64,000 nt of DNA, from positions 2,426,953 to 2,490,952 of the forward strand of contig NZ_GL945017.1 in the NCBI RefSeq assembly GCF_000218235.1. The letters run 5' to 3'. Below are positions 39,764-48,171 of the stretch, one piece after another; the stretch's first letter is position 1, and the number at the start of each line of letters is the position of its first letter. The position numbers and the translations under genes were made by a program. The notes under the pieces are model-generated. The model made no database searches, was not told where the DNA came from, and saw only the letters and a program-made list of their open reading frames with translations. The stretch comes from Hallella multisaccharivorax DSM 17128. GTDB lineage: Bacteria > Bacteroidota > Bacteroidia > Bacteroidales > Bacteroidaceae.

Positions 39764-41058
39764 ACAAGATACTCATCATCATCCAGCGCGAGTTTCTGAA
39801 ACGCGTGCAGAAAAAAGGCTTCATCATCCTCACCATCGTCATGCCTTTTCTCATGGCAGCACTCATCTTTGTGCCGCTGTGGCTCTCGTCCATACAGAGC
39901 GACGAACAGCAACACGTAGCAGTCATCGACCCTTCAGGCGTCTATGTCAAGGCGCTACAAGGCTCAAAGGCCTTCCTTTTCAGCGCGCAACCGGTCATGA
40001 CCAAGGAGATGCGCTCCGAGGATTCACCCTTCGACGCAGTGGTGTCCATTTCCGGAGACTTAGTAAAGAACCATGGAAGGGTGACCATCTACAGCTGTAA
40101 GGAAGTGCCAGCCAATTTGCGCGACTATGTCCAGACAAAAGTTGACGAGGCCGTACAGCGACAGAAGCTCTCTGCCACAGGTATCGCCGGGCTCGACAAA
40201 ATCATCGACAACGTGCAGAGCAACGTGCCCTTGGAGACCGTGAAATGGAGCAAGGAGGGTGACGAACAGACATCGAGCACCGACGTCGCCATTGCCGTGG
40301 GCTCCATTTTCACCTTCCTCATTTATATATTCGTTATCTCTTATGGGGGCATGGTCATGCAAAGCATCATTGAGGAAAAGACCAATCGCATCGTCGAACT
40401 GTTGGTGAGCAGCGTCAAGCCCTTCCAGTTGATGATGGGAAAAATCATCGGAGTGATGCTCGTCGGGCTGGCACAGATGGCGCTTTGGGGCGTGATGTTA
40501 GCGGTCATCCTGACAGCAGCGTCCGCGATCTTTGGCCTAAGCCCCTCTCCTACCATGGGTGCAGGACCAGGCTTGAGCTCTTCCACAGCTCCCTTCACAC
40601 AAGAGACACAAGACATCTTAACGGCCATTACCAACCTTCCTTTCACGGAAATCGGCATCATGTTTATTCTCATGTTCGTGGGTGGCTATCTGCTTTACGC
40701 CAGTTTCTTTGCGGCCACGGGTGCCAGCGTCAACGAGCAGGAGGACTCCAACCAGTTTGTCATCCCCGTGACGATGATCACGCTGTTCGGTCTCTACGCC
40801 GCGATGTACAGCATTGAGAACACAGACGGTCCCCTGGCTTTCTGGGCATCGCTCTTCCCGCTCACCTCTCCCATCGTCATGATGGTGCGCATACCGTTTG
40901 GCGTACCGTTGTGGCAGGAGGCCCTCAGCGTGGTGTTGCTTTATGCCACCGCTTTGCTGATGATATGGTTAGGCGGCCGCATCTACCGTGTCGGTATTCT
41001 TATGTACGGCAAAAAGCCGAACATGAAAGAGCTGATCAAATGGATGAAATATAAATAA
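39760..41058 (+). CDS. ABC transporter permease (NatB-like, ABC-2 type)
   Basis: This 432-residue inner-membrane protein has one membrane span near the N-terminus (residues 20-42), a large extracytoplasmic domain (about 45-185) and five to six spans after it, including the VMQSIIEEKTNRIVELLVSS segment typical of ABC-2 efflux permeases. It starts at ATG 39760, overlapping the ATPase stop as ATGA, so the pair is translationally coupled. Substrate unknown. It converges on the glycosyltransferase gene at 41065. Confidence 0.9.
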   Translation: MNKILIIIQREFLKRVQKKGFIILTIVMPFLMAALIFVPLWLSSIQSDEQQHVAVIDPSGVYVKALQGSKAFLFSAQPVMTKEMRSEDSPFDAVVSISGDLVKNHGRVTIYSCKEVPANLRDYVQTKVDEAVQRQKLSATGIAGLDKIIDNVQSNVPLETVKWSKEGDEQTSSTDVAIAVGSIFTFLIYIFVISYGGMVMQSIIEEKTNRIVELLVSSVKPFQLMMGKIIGVMLVGLAQMALWGVMLAVILTAASAIFGLSPSPTMGAGPGLSSSTAPFTQETQDILTAITNLPFTEIGIMFILMFVGGYLLYASFFAATGASVNEQEDSNQFVIPVTMITLFGLYAAMYSIENTDGPLAFWASLFPLTSPIVMMVRIPFGVPLWQEALSVVLLYATALLMIWLGGRIYRVGILMYGKKPNMKELIKWMKYK

Positions 41059-41064
41059 CAAGCG

Positions 41065-41955
41065 TCAGCCTCTCGACAGACACCTTGCCAAGCGGCATAA
41101 TGCCCTCATGCCGATAAAGTTGAGCAGCCACAGTTTCAGGCTGCCCGTGAAATGGAGGGCAGGTAAAAGAATATCGGCCGTGTTGCCAGTGTAGATGTAA
41201 GTCTGCAGCTGAATGTCAAGCACGTGCCGATAGTACTCCCTAAAGCCCCGACACGACGACAGCTCCCCACTGGTGAGGATGGAGAGATGGGCGTCAAGCA
41301 AGTCGCGGTATGCCTCGCCATCCGCCTTCTGGGTGATTCCGTCAGGGTTGAGCGTGTAATGATAGCAGCCTTTAGATGTCGTGACTACCCGCCTGGCCAC
41401 ATGAATGAGCCGCCACAATGTAGGCACGTCCTCAAACCTCCTGCCTTTTGGAAAGCGCACTGCAGAGAAAAGCTCACGCCGATAAATCTTATTGCATGCG
41501 TAAGTATGGGCATAGGCTTCCGCCTCCAACCAGTAGGCTGTCATATCCTGATAGACACTGTCGGGCAAGGTGAAGGCTGCTGAACCCTTGCGCAATTGTC
41601 GTGTAAGGGAGTACTCCAGAATGTCGGCACCCGTTGTTTCCGCCAGCCTCAACAGCTCAGGATAGGTCTCCGATGAGAGGTAATCGTCAGAGTCAACAAA
41701 CGTGATGTATCTGCCCCGTGCCACGCTGATGCCGGCATTCCGTGCCTCCGACAGTCCGCCATTAGGCTGATGAAGCACGCGGACTCCTTTCTCAGTGTAT
41801 TCATCACAAATCTGCGGAGAGGCATCGGTAGAGCCATCATCCACAAGAATTACCTCCATGCCGTCAACTCCCTGTCCCTGTGCCAAGACGCTGTCAACAC
41901 ACCGCTTCAGTGTGCCGGCGACATTATATACGGGGATGATGACAGAGAGGAGCAT
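41065..41955 (-). CDS. Glycosyltransferase family 2
   Basis: This 296-residue enzyme has a GT-A fold with the opening LLSVIIPVYNVAGTL, nucleotide-binding VDDGSTD, LSEARNAG and the metal-binding DSDD. The family makes polysaccharides or glycoconjugates at the membrane; donor and acceptor are unknown. Its ATG shares one base with the susA stop codon (TGATG), so it is translationally coupled to a starch enzyme. The frame is open back to a TTG at 41958, which is not needed. Confidence 0.9.
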   Translation of the reverse strand: MLLSVIIPVYNVAGTLKRCVDSVLAQGQGVDGMEVILVDDGSTDASPQICDEYTEKGVRVLHQPNGGLSEARNAGISVARGRYITFVDSDDYLSSETYPELLRLAETTGADILEYSLTRQLRKGSAAFTLPDSVYQDMTAYWLEAEAYAHTYACNKIYRRELFSAVRFPKGRRFEDVPTLWRLIHVARRVVTTSKGCYHYTLNPDGITQKADGEAYRDLLDAHLSILTSGELSSCRGFREYYRHVLDIQLQTYIYTGNTADILLPALHFTGSLKLWLLNFIGMRALCRLARCLSRG

Positions 41956-43790
41956 CAAAACTCTATAATCAGTGCTTCGCGCTGCGTGAGCGGCACATTC
42001 CTGGTGAGATCAACGGTCTTGCCGGTGATGACATCGCGGGCAGTGGTGTGTCCTTTGATAACTTCAGCATAGCGTGCCACGTTGAGCTCATTGGCCGAGT
42101 GCTTGCCGTTGAGGATGGTCAGCGCCGTTTTCCCCTGATATTGCCGTGCGATAACATAGACCCCCTTATAAGGAATAAACTGCGTCTGCGTGCCCTTACT
42201 GATGACTTCGTTGCCCTGTCGCCAGTGGAGCAGGCGGCTCTCCCACGCGAACATGGCGTTTTCGGCCCTGGTGCGGCCGTCGGCGGTGAAGCAGTTGTGT
42301 GTGTCGCCGGGGAATCCGCCTGGGAAGTCTCCGCGCACATAGCCGTCAGTGACTGCCTTTGTGCCGTTCATCAGCACCTCCGTACCGTAGTAGAGCTGCG
42401 GAATGCGGTTGATGGTGAGCAGTAAGGCCAGTGCCTGCTTGAGCATGGTGGAGTCTTTGGTGTCGCCAAGGAAGCGGTCGGTGTCGTGGTTCTCAATGAA
42501 CGCCAGCACTGAAGAGGGATTAGGGTAAAGATAATCGTAGCAAAGCGAGTTGTAGATGCGGTTCAGGCCGTTCCACCACTCGTCAGTCTCTTCGCGCTTA
42601 GCCTGGTTGAGCTTGTCGAAGAAAGAGAAGTCCATCACCGTCTTCAGGTAACTGTTGACGGGTGAGAGCTTCGAGTCTTTCTGCCATGCGGCGGTGTACT
42701 GCGGCTCCGTGACCCAGGTCTCGCCTACCGTATTGAAGTTAGGATATTCGGTGTCGATGGTCTTCATCCACTGCGCCATTGCCGCACGGTCGGCATAGGG
42801 ATAAGTATCCATGCGGATGCCGTCGATGTTGGCGGTCTCTATCCACCACTCACTGTTCTGGATGAGATACTTGATGACATGCGGATTGCGCTGGTTGAGA
42901 TCAGGCATCGACTTGACAAACCATCCGTCGGTAGTCTCTGCCTTGTCCACTTTGGATGCGTAAGGATCGAGCACGGGGGTGAGCTTATAACTCGTCTGCA
43001 GGCCATAGTTGGGATTATTGAACCAGTCTTTCGACGGCATGTCACGGTTCCAGATATGGTAGTCGGAGCAATGGTTGAAAATCATGTCCATCACGACCTT
43101 GAGTCCCCGTTTGTGACACTCGGCTATAAGCTGCTTATATTCTTCATTGGTACCGAAGCGCGGGTCCACTTTGTAATAGTCGGTGGTGGCATAGCCGTGG
43201 TAAGACGAGTTGACGCCCCCGTTAGGCCAGTCGTTCTCCAGGATAGGCGTGAACCACAGCGCCGTCACGCCCAACTCGCTGAAGTAGTCAAGATGCTGGC
43301 GGATGCCCTCCAAGTCGCCTCCGTGTCGCAGCGAGGGCTTCGTGCGGTCACAGGTCTGGTCGCGCATGCCTTTGACCACGTCGTTCTTCAGGTTACCATT
43401 GGCAAAGCGGTCAGGCATGAGCAGGTAGAGCACGTCGGCGTTGGTGAAGCCGTGACGAGCCTCACCGGCCATCGTGCGCTCCCTGAGCTCATAGCGGATT
43501 TCCCTTCCGTCGAGCTTCAGCGTCATCTCTCCGGCTTTGGCTCCACGGAGGTTGAGATAGACGAGAAGATAGTTGGGCGAATCGAGCCGTACCACGGAGT
43601 CGACGGTTACACCCGGATAATCGGTAGTGACCCTGCGCACGTCGCGGATGTCCTTGCCGTAGAACATGAGCTGGAGCGACGGATCCTTCATGCCCGCGAA
43701 CCAGTTGGCAGGGTCGACGCGCAGAGAGGGAACTGCATGCATGATTGACATGGTAAGAATCAATGTAAGTGTGAATAATAGTCTTTTCAT
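41955..43790 (-). CDS. susA: Neopullulanase/cyclomaltodextrinase SusA, GH13
   Basis: This 611-residue periplasmic enzyme cuts maltooligosaccharides, cyclodextrins and pullulan. A signal peptide (MKRLLFTLTLILTMSIMHA) precedes an N-terminal cyclomaltodextrinase domain (about 25-115), the GH13 barrel with Asp328 (GIRMDTY), Glu357 (GETW) and Asp436 (ENHDTDR), and a C-terminal sandwich. The HGGDLEGI segment is usual in SusA. The frame runs back to 43868, but the ATG at 43790 gives the signal peptide, and a -7 box at 43873 puts the transcript start near 43866. It faces the malQ-susB group. Confidence 0.92.
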   Translation of the reverse strand: MKRLLFTLTLILTMSIMHAVPSLRVDPANWFAGMKDPSLQLMFYGKDIRDVRRVTTDYPGVTVDSVVRLDSPNYLLVYLNLRGAKAGEMTLKLDGREIRYELRERTMAGEARHGFTNADVLYLLMPDRFANGNLKNDVVKGMRDQTCDRTKPSLRHGGDLEGIRQHLDYFSELGVTALWFTPILENDWPNGGVNSSYHGYATTDYYKVDPRFGTNEEYKQLIAECHKRGLKVVMDMIFNHCSDYHIWNRDMPSKDWFNNPNYGLQTSYKLTPVLDPYASKVDKAETTDGWFVKSMPDLNQRNPHVIKYLIQNSEWWIETANIDGIRMDTYPYADRAAMAQWMKTIDTEYPNFNTVGETWVTEPQYTAAWQKDSKLSPVNSYLKTVMDFSFFDKLNQAKREETDEWWNGLNRIYNSLCYDYLYPNPSSVLAFIENHDTDRFLGDTKDSTMLKQALALLLTINRIPQLYYGTEVLMNGTKAVTDGYVRGDFPGGFPGDTHNCFTADGRTRAENAMFAWESRLLHWRQGNEVISKGTQTQFIPYKGVYVIARQYQGKTALTILNGKHSANELNVARYAEVIKGHTTARDVITGKTVDLTRNVPLTQREALIIEF

Positions 43791-43872
43791 GATTGCTTTG
43801 ATAGTTACTTGTTGATTGGTGTCTGAAGAGTAGCTTGTTATGATGCGTCCACCGGAATGGGGCTTCACACTG

Positions 43873-43880
43873 CAAAGCTA
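43873..43880 (-). promoter_or_regulatory. -7 box upstream of susA
   Basis: The minus strand reads TAGCTTTG, 82 bp before the start codon. A TTG at 43906-43904 lies 23 bp away, slightly long for the consensus. Confidence 0.5.
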
Positions 43881-43962
43881 CAAAAAATCCCCGTCACGGG
43901 GGGCAATTACAAGCAGAATAATCGGAATAAATTGTGCGAACGTCATACCGCTGATCGTTCGA

Positions 43963-44050
43963 CAGCTGTCGCACAATCGTCAAGCAATTGCCGCACGATC
44001 GTTCGGCAATTGTCGCACAATCGTTCGACAACTGTCGCACGATCGCTATT
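43963..44050. repeat. Four-unit tandem array, 22-bp period (family shared with 31602)
   Basis: Units start at 43963, 43985, 44007 and 44029 with consensus CAATTGTCGCACGATCGTTC plus two bases; a partial unit with GATCGTTCGA precedes it. It is the same family as 31602-31689, 12.3 kb away, and both arrays flank the starch gene block. It lies between susA and the ABC exporter gene. Confidence 0.88.
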
Positions 44051-44087
44051 TTGATGAGATGACCGGATCGACAAGGTGAGATGCCGC

Positions 44088-45773
44088 TCAGATTTTTTCG
44101 ATGGTCATCGTCTGGTCACAATAATCCTTCACGGCGAGACGGTGGGTAATGAAGATGACGGTGCGCTTCCTGTCTGTCAGAATGTTGTGGAGCAGATGGC
44201 GCTCGGTATCAGGGTCGAGGGCCGAGGTGGCCTCGTCGAGGAGCAACACGGGACGGGCTCTGAGCAATGCGCGGGCGATGGCGATGCGCTGCGCCTGTCC
44301 TTCAGAGAGCCCGCTGCCCTGCTCGCCGCAGAGCGTGTCAAGGCCGTCAGCCTCCTCGAAGAGGAAGTCGGAACAACTCATATGCAAGGCAGCCCGCATC
44401 TCCTCATCGGTAGCCGAGAGCTTGCCCAGCCTGAGGTTATCGCGCACGCTGCCGCTGAGGAGTGTGTTGCCCTGCGGCACATAAGCGAGGTTGCAACGCG
44501 TGAGAGGAGAGAGGCGGTGGGAAAGGACGGACGATGAGTGACGGGTGTAGATGGATGCTCCTCCACTCCCAGGCATGACCAGGCCGAGGATGATACGGAT
44601 GAGCGTGGTCTTACCCGCACCCGTCTCACCGAGTACGGCCGTACACGTGCCTGGAGCGAAATCGAAGTTCAGGTCATGAAGCACTTCGTTGCCGTCATCG
44701 TAAGCATAGCTCACGTGCTCCATGCGGATGCCGCACGGGGACTTCAGCACAACGGGATCACCCTGTTGCTCCATCGGGTTCTCCTCTAATTCCATCAGCC
44801 TCTCGGCGGAAGTGAAGACGGAAACAAAAGCCGGCACGAGCTTTGTCAGGCTGCGAGCCGGACTCTGGATGCGGTTGACTAACTGCAAGAATGCCGTCAT
44901 TCCGCCAAAAGAGAGCGAGTGGGCCGACATGCGAACGGCTGCCCAGAGAAAGGCTACCAGATAGCCTAAGGCGAAGCCTATGTTGAGAATGGTGTTGCTG
45001 AACACCGAGAACAGCGTGCGGCGCACCACTTTGTGTCTCAGAACGCTTTGGATGCGCTCCAGCCGGTCCACCATCATGCCCTCGCTCTCCAGGGTCTTGA
45101 TGAGCATGCGGTGCTGGATGGTCTCCTGCAAGGCGCTCTGCACATGCGAGTCTTCGGTGCGCACGTCCTTGGTGAGCCTGCGCATCTGGTTGACATAAAC
45201 CTTGCTCAACACCACAAACACGGGAATAATGGCCACGGTGATAAGGGCCAGCACACTGTCCATAAAGAAGAGATAGCAGAAGGCCCCGATAAACATGGTC
45301 AAGACGGAGAGCGTGTTGGGAATGGTCTGTGTGAGGAAGTCGACCACATTGGCCACGTCAAACTCAAGACGGTTGAGCACGTCTCCGGAGTGGTAGTGCT
45401 CTCTGCCGTGCCACTGTGAGCGGAGGATACGGTCGAGCATGCGCTGCTGCATGCGGTTCTGCGCACGGATGCCGAGCAGGTTTTGCACCCAGGTGCTGCT
45501 GATGCCGAGCAGGAAATCGCACAGCACAAGGATGCCTATCAGGCCCACAGCCCAATAGAGGTTGCCCTTGACCGATCCACTCGCCACATCAATGGCATGC
45601 TGTACGGTGCCGACCTGTGCCAGCGACACCCCCACGGCCAACAGGCCAATAAGGGCGTTGAGACATGCCTGCAGGCGGTTGCCACGCCATACGTGCCACA
45701 ACCACCGAAGAATCTCACCCAATTTGTACTTCGATTCCTGTAACCGAAAAGCTTTCTTGATAAAACTTGACAT
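44088..45773 (-). CDS. ABC exporter, fused permease and ATPase
   Basis: This 561-residue protein is a half-transporter of the exporter class. Six membrane spans fill residues 35-310. The ATPase has Walker A GETGAGKTT (about 382-390), a Q-loop (AYVPQGNTLL), the signature LSEGQ, Walker B VLLLDEATSALDP and the switch FITHR. Homologues export lipids, peptides or drugs; the substrate here is unknown. It lies 19 bp downstream of nadK on the same strand, so the two are probably co-transcribed. Confidence 0.92.
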   Translation of the reverse strand: MSSFIKKAFRLQESKYKLGEILRWLWHVWRGNRLQACLNALIGLLAVGVSLAQVGTVQHAIDVASGSVKGNLYWAVGLIGILVLCDFLLGISSTWVQNLLGIRAQNRMQQRMLDRILRSQWHGREHYHSGDVLNRLEFDVANVVDFLTQTIPNTLSVLTMFIGAFCYLFFMDSVLALITVAIIPVFVVLSKVYVNQMRRLTKDVRTEDSHVQSALQETIQHRMLIKTLESEGMMVDRLERIQSVLRHKVVRRTLFSVFSNTILNIGFALGYLVAFLWAAVRMSAHSLSFGGMTAFLQLVNRIQSPARSLTKLVPAFVSVFTSAERLMELEENPMEQQGDPVVLKSPCGIRMEHVSYAYDDGNEVLHDLNFDFAPGTCTAVLGETGAGKTTLIRIILGLVMPGSGGASIYTRHSSSVLSHRLSPLTRCNLAYVPQGNTLLSGSVRDNLRLGKLSATDEEMRAALHMSCSDFLFEEADGLDTLCGEQGSGLSEGQAQRIAIARALLRARPVLLLDEATSALDPDTERHLLHNILTDRKRTVIFITHRLAVKDYCDQTMTIEKI

Positions 45774-45792
45774 GAATTGTTCTTTTCGTTTT

Positions 45793-46698
45793 TTATCCGC
45801 GCTGGTCGGCGCCCCACATGAGTTTCTCGCGCAGAATGGAGAAATAACGCTTGGAGCGCAGCTTGACGATCTTGACTTTACAGGGCGCTTTGCGAATGAT
45901 CAGGACCGTGCCTTCATGGAGTTTCTCTGAGCGGCCGTCGATAGCCACAAGAAAGTTGTGGCTTCGGCTCTCTACCTCAAGCTTGACGACGGTGGTGTCG
46001 TTGAGCACAATGGGGCGGATGTTGAGACTGTGGGGTGCCACGGGCGTGAGACAAATGTTGCCACTGTTGGGCACGATGATGGGCCCGCCATTGCTGAGAT
46101 TGTAGGCTGTGGATCCCGTCGGCGTGGAGACGACAAGTCCGTCGGCCTGATAGGTCACGAGGAAGTCGTCGTTGACATAGGTCCGGATAGTGATCATGGA
46201 TGCAGTGTCGCGCTTGAGGATGGCAATGTCGTTGAGCGCATAGGGACAGCCTTCAAGGGGCAGCGCACCGGCCGTGTCGCGGCTGTCGGCTTCTGTCTGT
46301 ATGACTGTGTGCTCCTCCAACTCGCACCGGCCCGCGTAAATATCGTCAAGGGCTTCACCAAACTCCCCCGGCAACACCTCGGCCAGGAACCCTAAACGGC
46401 CGGTGTTGACGCCGATGATAGGCGTACCTTTAGCCATGATGCGATTGGCAGCCCTGAGAAACGTGCCGTCGCCGCCGATGGAGATGGCGTAGTCGGCATC
46501 GAAATTATAGCCGTCGAAGACACCGTCGGCTTTCACGTTCATATGCTTGCCGTGAGAAAGATATTCATAAAACGGACGGTCAACGCAAACCTCGGCGCCG
46601 CGATCACAAAGGCAGGCCAGTACCTGCTCTACGCCCGCACTCTCCCGAGCCTGATATTCATTGCCGAAAATGGCGAAACGAAGTCGTTTATCTTGCAT
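45793..46698 (-). CDS. nadK: NAD kinase
   Basis: This 301-residue cytoplasmic enzyme phosphorylates NAD to NADP. It has the family signature GGDGTFLRAA (about 78-87), GVNTGRLGFLAE, the NDIAI segment and the SPTGSTAYNLSNGGPI motif (as STPTGSTAYN). The open frame reaches 46881, but the ATG at 46698 starts at the usual point (MQDKRLRFAIFG), and a consensus -7 box at 46734-46727 sets the transcript start between the two. Confidence 0.95.
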   Translation of the reverse strand: MQDKRLRFAIFGNEYQARESAGVEQVLACLCDRGAEVCVDRPFYEYLSHGKHMNVKADGVFDGYNFDADYAISIGGDGTFLRAANRIMAKGTPIIGVNTGRLGFLAEVLPGEFGEALDDIYAGRCELEEHTVIQTEADSRDTAGALPLEGCPYALNDIAILKRDTASMITIRTYVNDDFLVTYQADGLVVSTPTGSTAYNLSNGGPIIVPNSGNICLTPVAPHSLNIRPIVLNDTTVVKLEVESRSHNFLVAIDGRSEKLHEGTVLIIRKAPCKVKIVKLRSKRYFSILREKLMWGADQRG

Positions 46699-46726
46699 TC
46701 TCCTGGATAATATTTCATTGGCGGAA

Positions 46727-46761
46727 CAAAGATACAAAAATAAAGCGCAGTTGATGTCAAA
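46727..46761 (-). promoter_or_regulatory. Promoter of nadK
   Basis: The minus strand reads TTTG at 46761-46758, 23 bp, then TATCTTTG at 46734-46727. The spacing is a little long. A start near 46720 leaves a 22-nt leader and rules out the longer reading frame. Confidence 0.6.
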
Positions 46762-46839
46762 AGAATAGAAATAATGAGCCAGAGAGCTTAAATATTTGTT
46801 AAAAGCCGCTCTTTTCCCCCCATCGTCACTATTTTTCCT

Positions 46840-46847
46840 TATCTTTG
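46840..46847 (+). promoter_or_regulatory. -7 box upstream of the DJ-1/ispD/recG operon
   Basis: TATCTTTG is a consensus -7 element 76 bp before the DJ-1 family start. A T-rich word (46812-46815) lies where the -33 element is expected, but it is not TTTG. Confidence 0.5.
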
Positions 46848-46923
46848 CAATAGTATACATATCTATATTATAAGCAACCATGCAGCGATGAAAATCGTGA
46901 GCATCATTTTATGACATACAACT

Positions 46924-47487
46924 ATGGCAAAGGTATATGAGTTTTTGGCCAACGGCTTCGAGGAGATCGAGGCATTGGCTCCCGTGGACATCTTTCGGCG
47001 CGGTGGTTTGGAAGTGAAGACCGTGAGCGTGACAGGCAGTGAGCTTGTGGAATCGTCGCATGGCGTGACCGTCAAGGCCGACCTGCTATTCGAAGACGGC
47101 AATTTCACCGATGCCGACTTGCTGATGCTTCCCGGCGGCATGCCCGGCTCCGCCAATCTTAACGCTCATGAAGGCGTGCGCAACGCGCTCAAAGCGCAAT
47201 ATGATGCCGGCAAACGCGTGGCGGCTATCTGTGCCGCGCCCATGGTGCTCGGCTCCATCGGCATTCTCGAAGGCAAACGTGCCACCTGCTCACCAGGTTT
47301 TCAGACATATCTCACCGGCGCCACCTATACCGGCAACCTCTTCGAGGAAGACGGACTGGTGACAACAGGCGAGGGACCGGCTGCCTCACTGCCCTATGCC
47401 TACCATATCCTCGGGTATTTCATCCCAGAAGAACAGGTGATGGATCTGGAAAGGAAGATGCAATTCGCGCATCTGATGCAGCGATAA
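46924..47487 (+). CDS. DJ-1/PfpI family protein
   Basis: This 187-residue cytoplasmic protein has the DJ-1 fold with reactive Cys103 in AAICAAP and Glu15 in GFEEIEA, the pair that makes the active site of this family, plus LPGGMPG and the late EGPAASLPYAY. Members are linked to glyoxal detoxification or stress, but the exact activity of bacterial ones is debated. It is the first gene of a DJ-1/ispD/recG operon, with 3 bp to ispD. Confidence 0.92.
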   Translation: MAKVYEFLANGFEEIEALAPVDIFRRGGLEVKTVSVTGSELVESSHGVTVKADLLFEDGNFTDADLLMLPGGMPGSANLNAHEGVRNALKAQYDAGKRVAAICAAPMVLGSIGILEGKRATCSPGFQTYLTGATYTGNLFEEDGLVTTGEGPAASLPYAYHILGYFIPEEQVMDLERKMQFAHLMQR

Positions 47488-47490
47488 TCA

Positions 47491-48171
47491 ATGGATTACA
47501 TCATCATTGTTGCCGGAGGACGCGGCGCACGCATGGGCACGGCCGTGCCTAAACAGTTTCTGCCGGTGGGCGGTAAGCCCGTGCTGATGCGTACCGTCGA
47601 ACAGTTCTACAACTACAGCCACGACCTCCGCATCATCGTTGTATTGCCCAAAGACGAGCAGCCTACGTGGCGGGAGTTGTGCCAGGAACACCACTTCACC
47701 ATTCCCCATCGCGTTGCCGACGGAGGCGCCACACGCTTTGAGAGCTCCAGAAACGGGCTGGCCCTCATACCCGAAGGCACAGACGGCGTAGTGGGTTTTC
47801 ACGACGGCGTGCGCCCGTTCGTCTCGACGCAGGTCATCAAAGCCTGCTATGAGACCGCCCGTGAGGAATACACCGCCGTGCCCGTAGTGCCCGTCACCGA
47901 CACCCTGCGCCACGTCGACGCGCGCACCACCCGCACCTTCACCGTGGACCGCACCCTTTACCGCGCCGTGCAAACGCCGCAGGTGTTCAACATCAACATA
48001 GCACGACAAGCCTTCGACCAGCCTGACAGAAAGACTTTCACCGACGACGCTTCCGTGGTGGAAAGCCTCGGAATCAGCGTCAACACTGTAGAAGGCAACC
48101 GTGAGAATATCAAGATTACTACGCCATTCGACCTGAAAATAGCGGAGGTCTTGGCCCAGACAAACGATTGA
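47491..48171 (+). CDS. ispD: 2-C-methyl-D-erythritol 4-phosphate cytidylyltransferase
   Basis: This 226-residue enzyme makes CDP-methylerythritol from MEP and CTP in the non-mevalonate isoprenoid pathway. It has the nucleotide-binding opening VAGGRGARMG with Lys in VPKQFLPVGGKP, the HDGVRPF motif, VPVTDT, the AVQTPQVF segment and the late DDASVVE with GNRENIKIT. Together with ispF at 53976, it shows that the organism uses the MEP route. Its stop overlaps the recG TTG start. Confidence 0.95.
   Translation: MDYIIIVAGGRGARMGTAVPKQFLPVGGKPVLMRTVEQFYNYSHDLRIIVVLPKDEQPTWRELCQEHHFTIPHRVADGGATRFESSRNGLALIPEGTDGVVGFHDGVRPFVSTQVIKACYETAREEYTAVPVVPVTDTLRHVDARTTRTFTVDRTLYRAVQTPQVFNINIARQAFDQPDRKTFTDDASVVESLGISVNTVEGNRENIKITTPFDLKIAEVLAQTND

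Noticed and set aside
42879..43748. 289-codon plus-strand frame
   Set aside because: It is antisense to susA, which has its full catalytic set.
46699..46881. N-terminal extension of nadK
   Set aside because: A consensus -7 box lies inside it, and the extra 61 residues have no likeness to NAD kinases.
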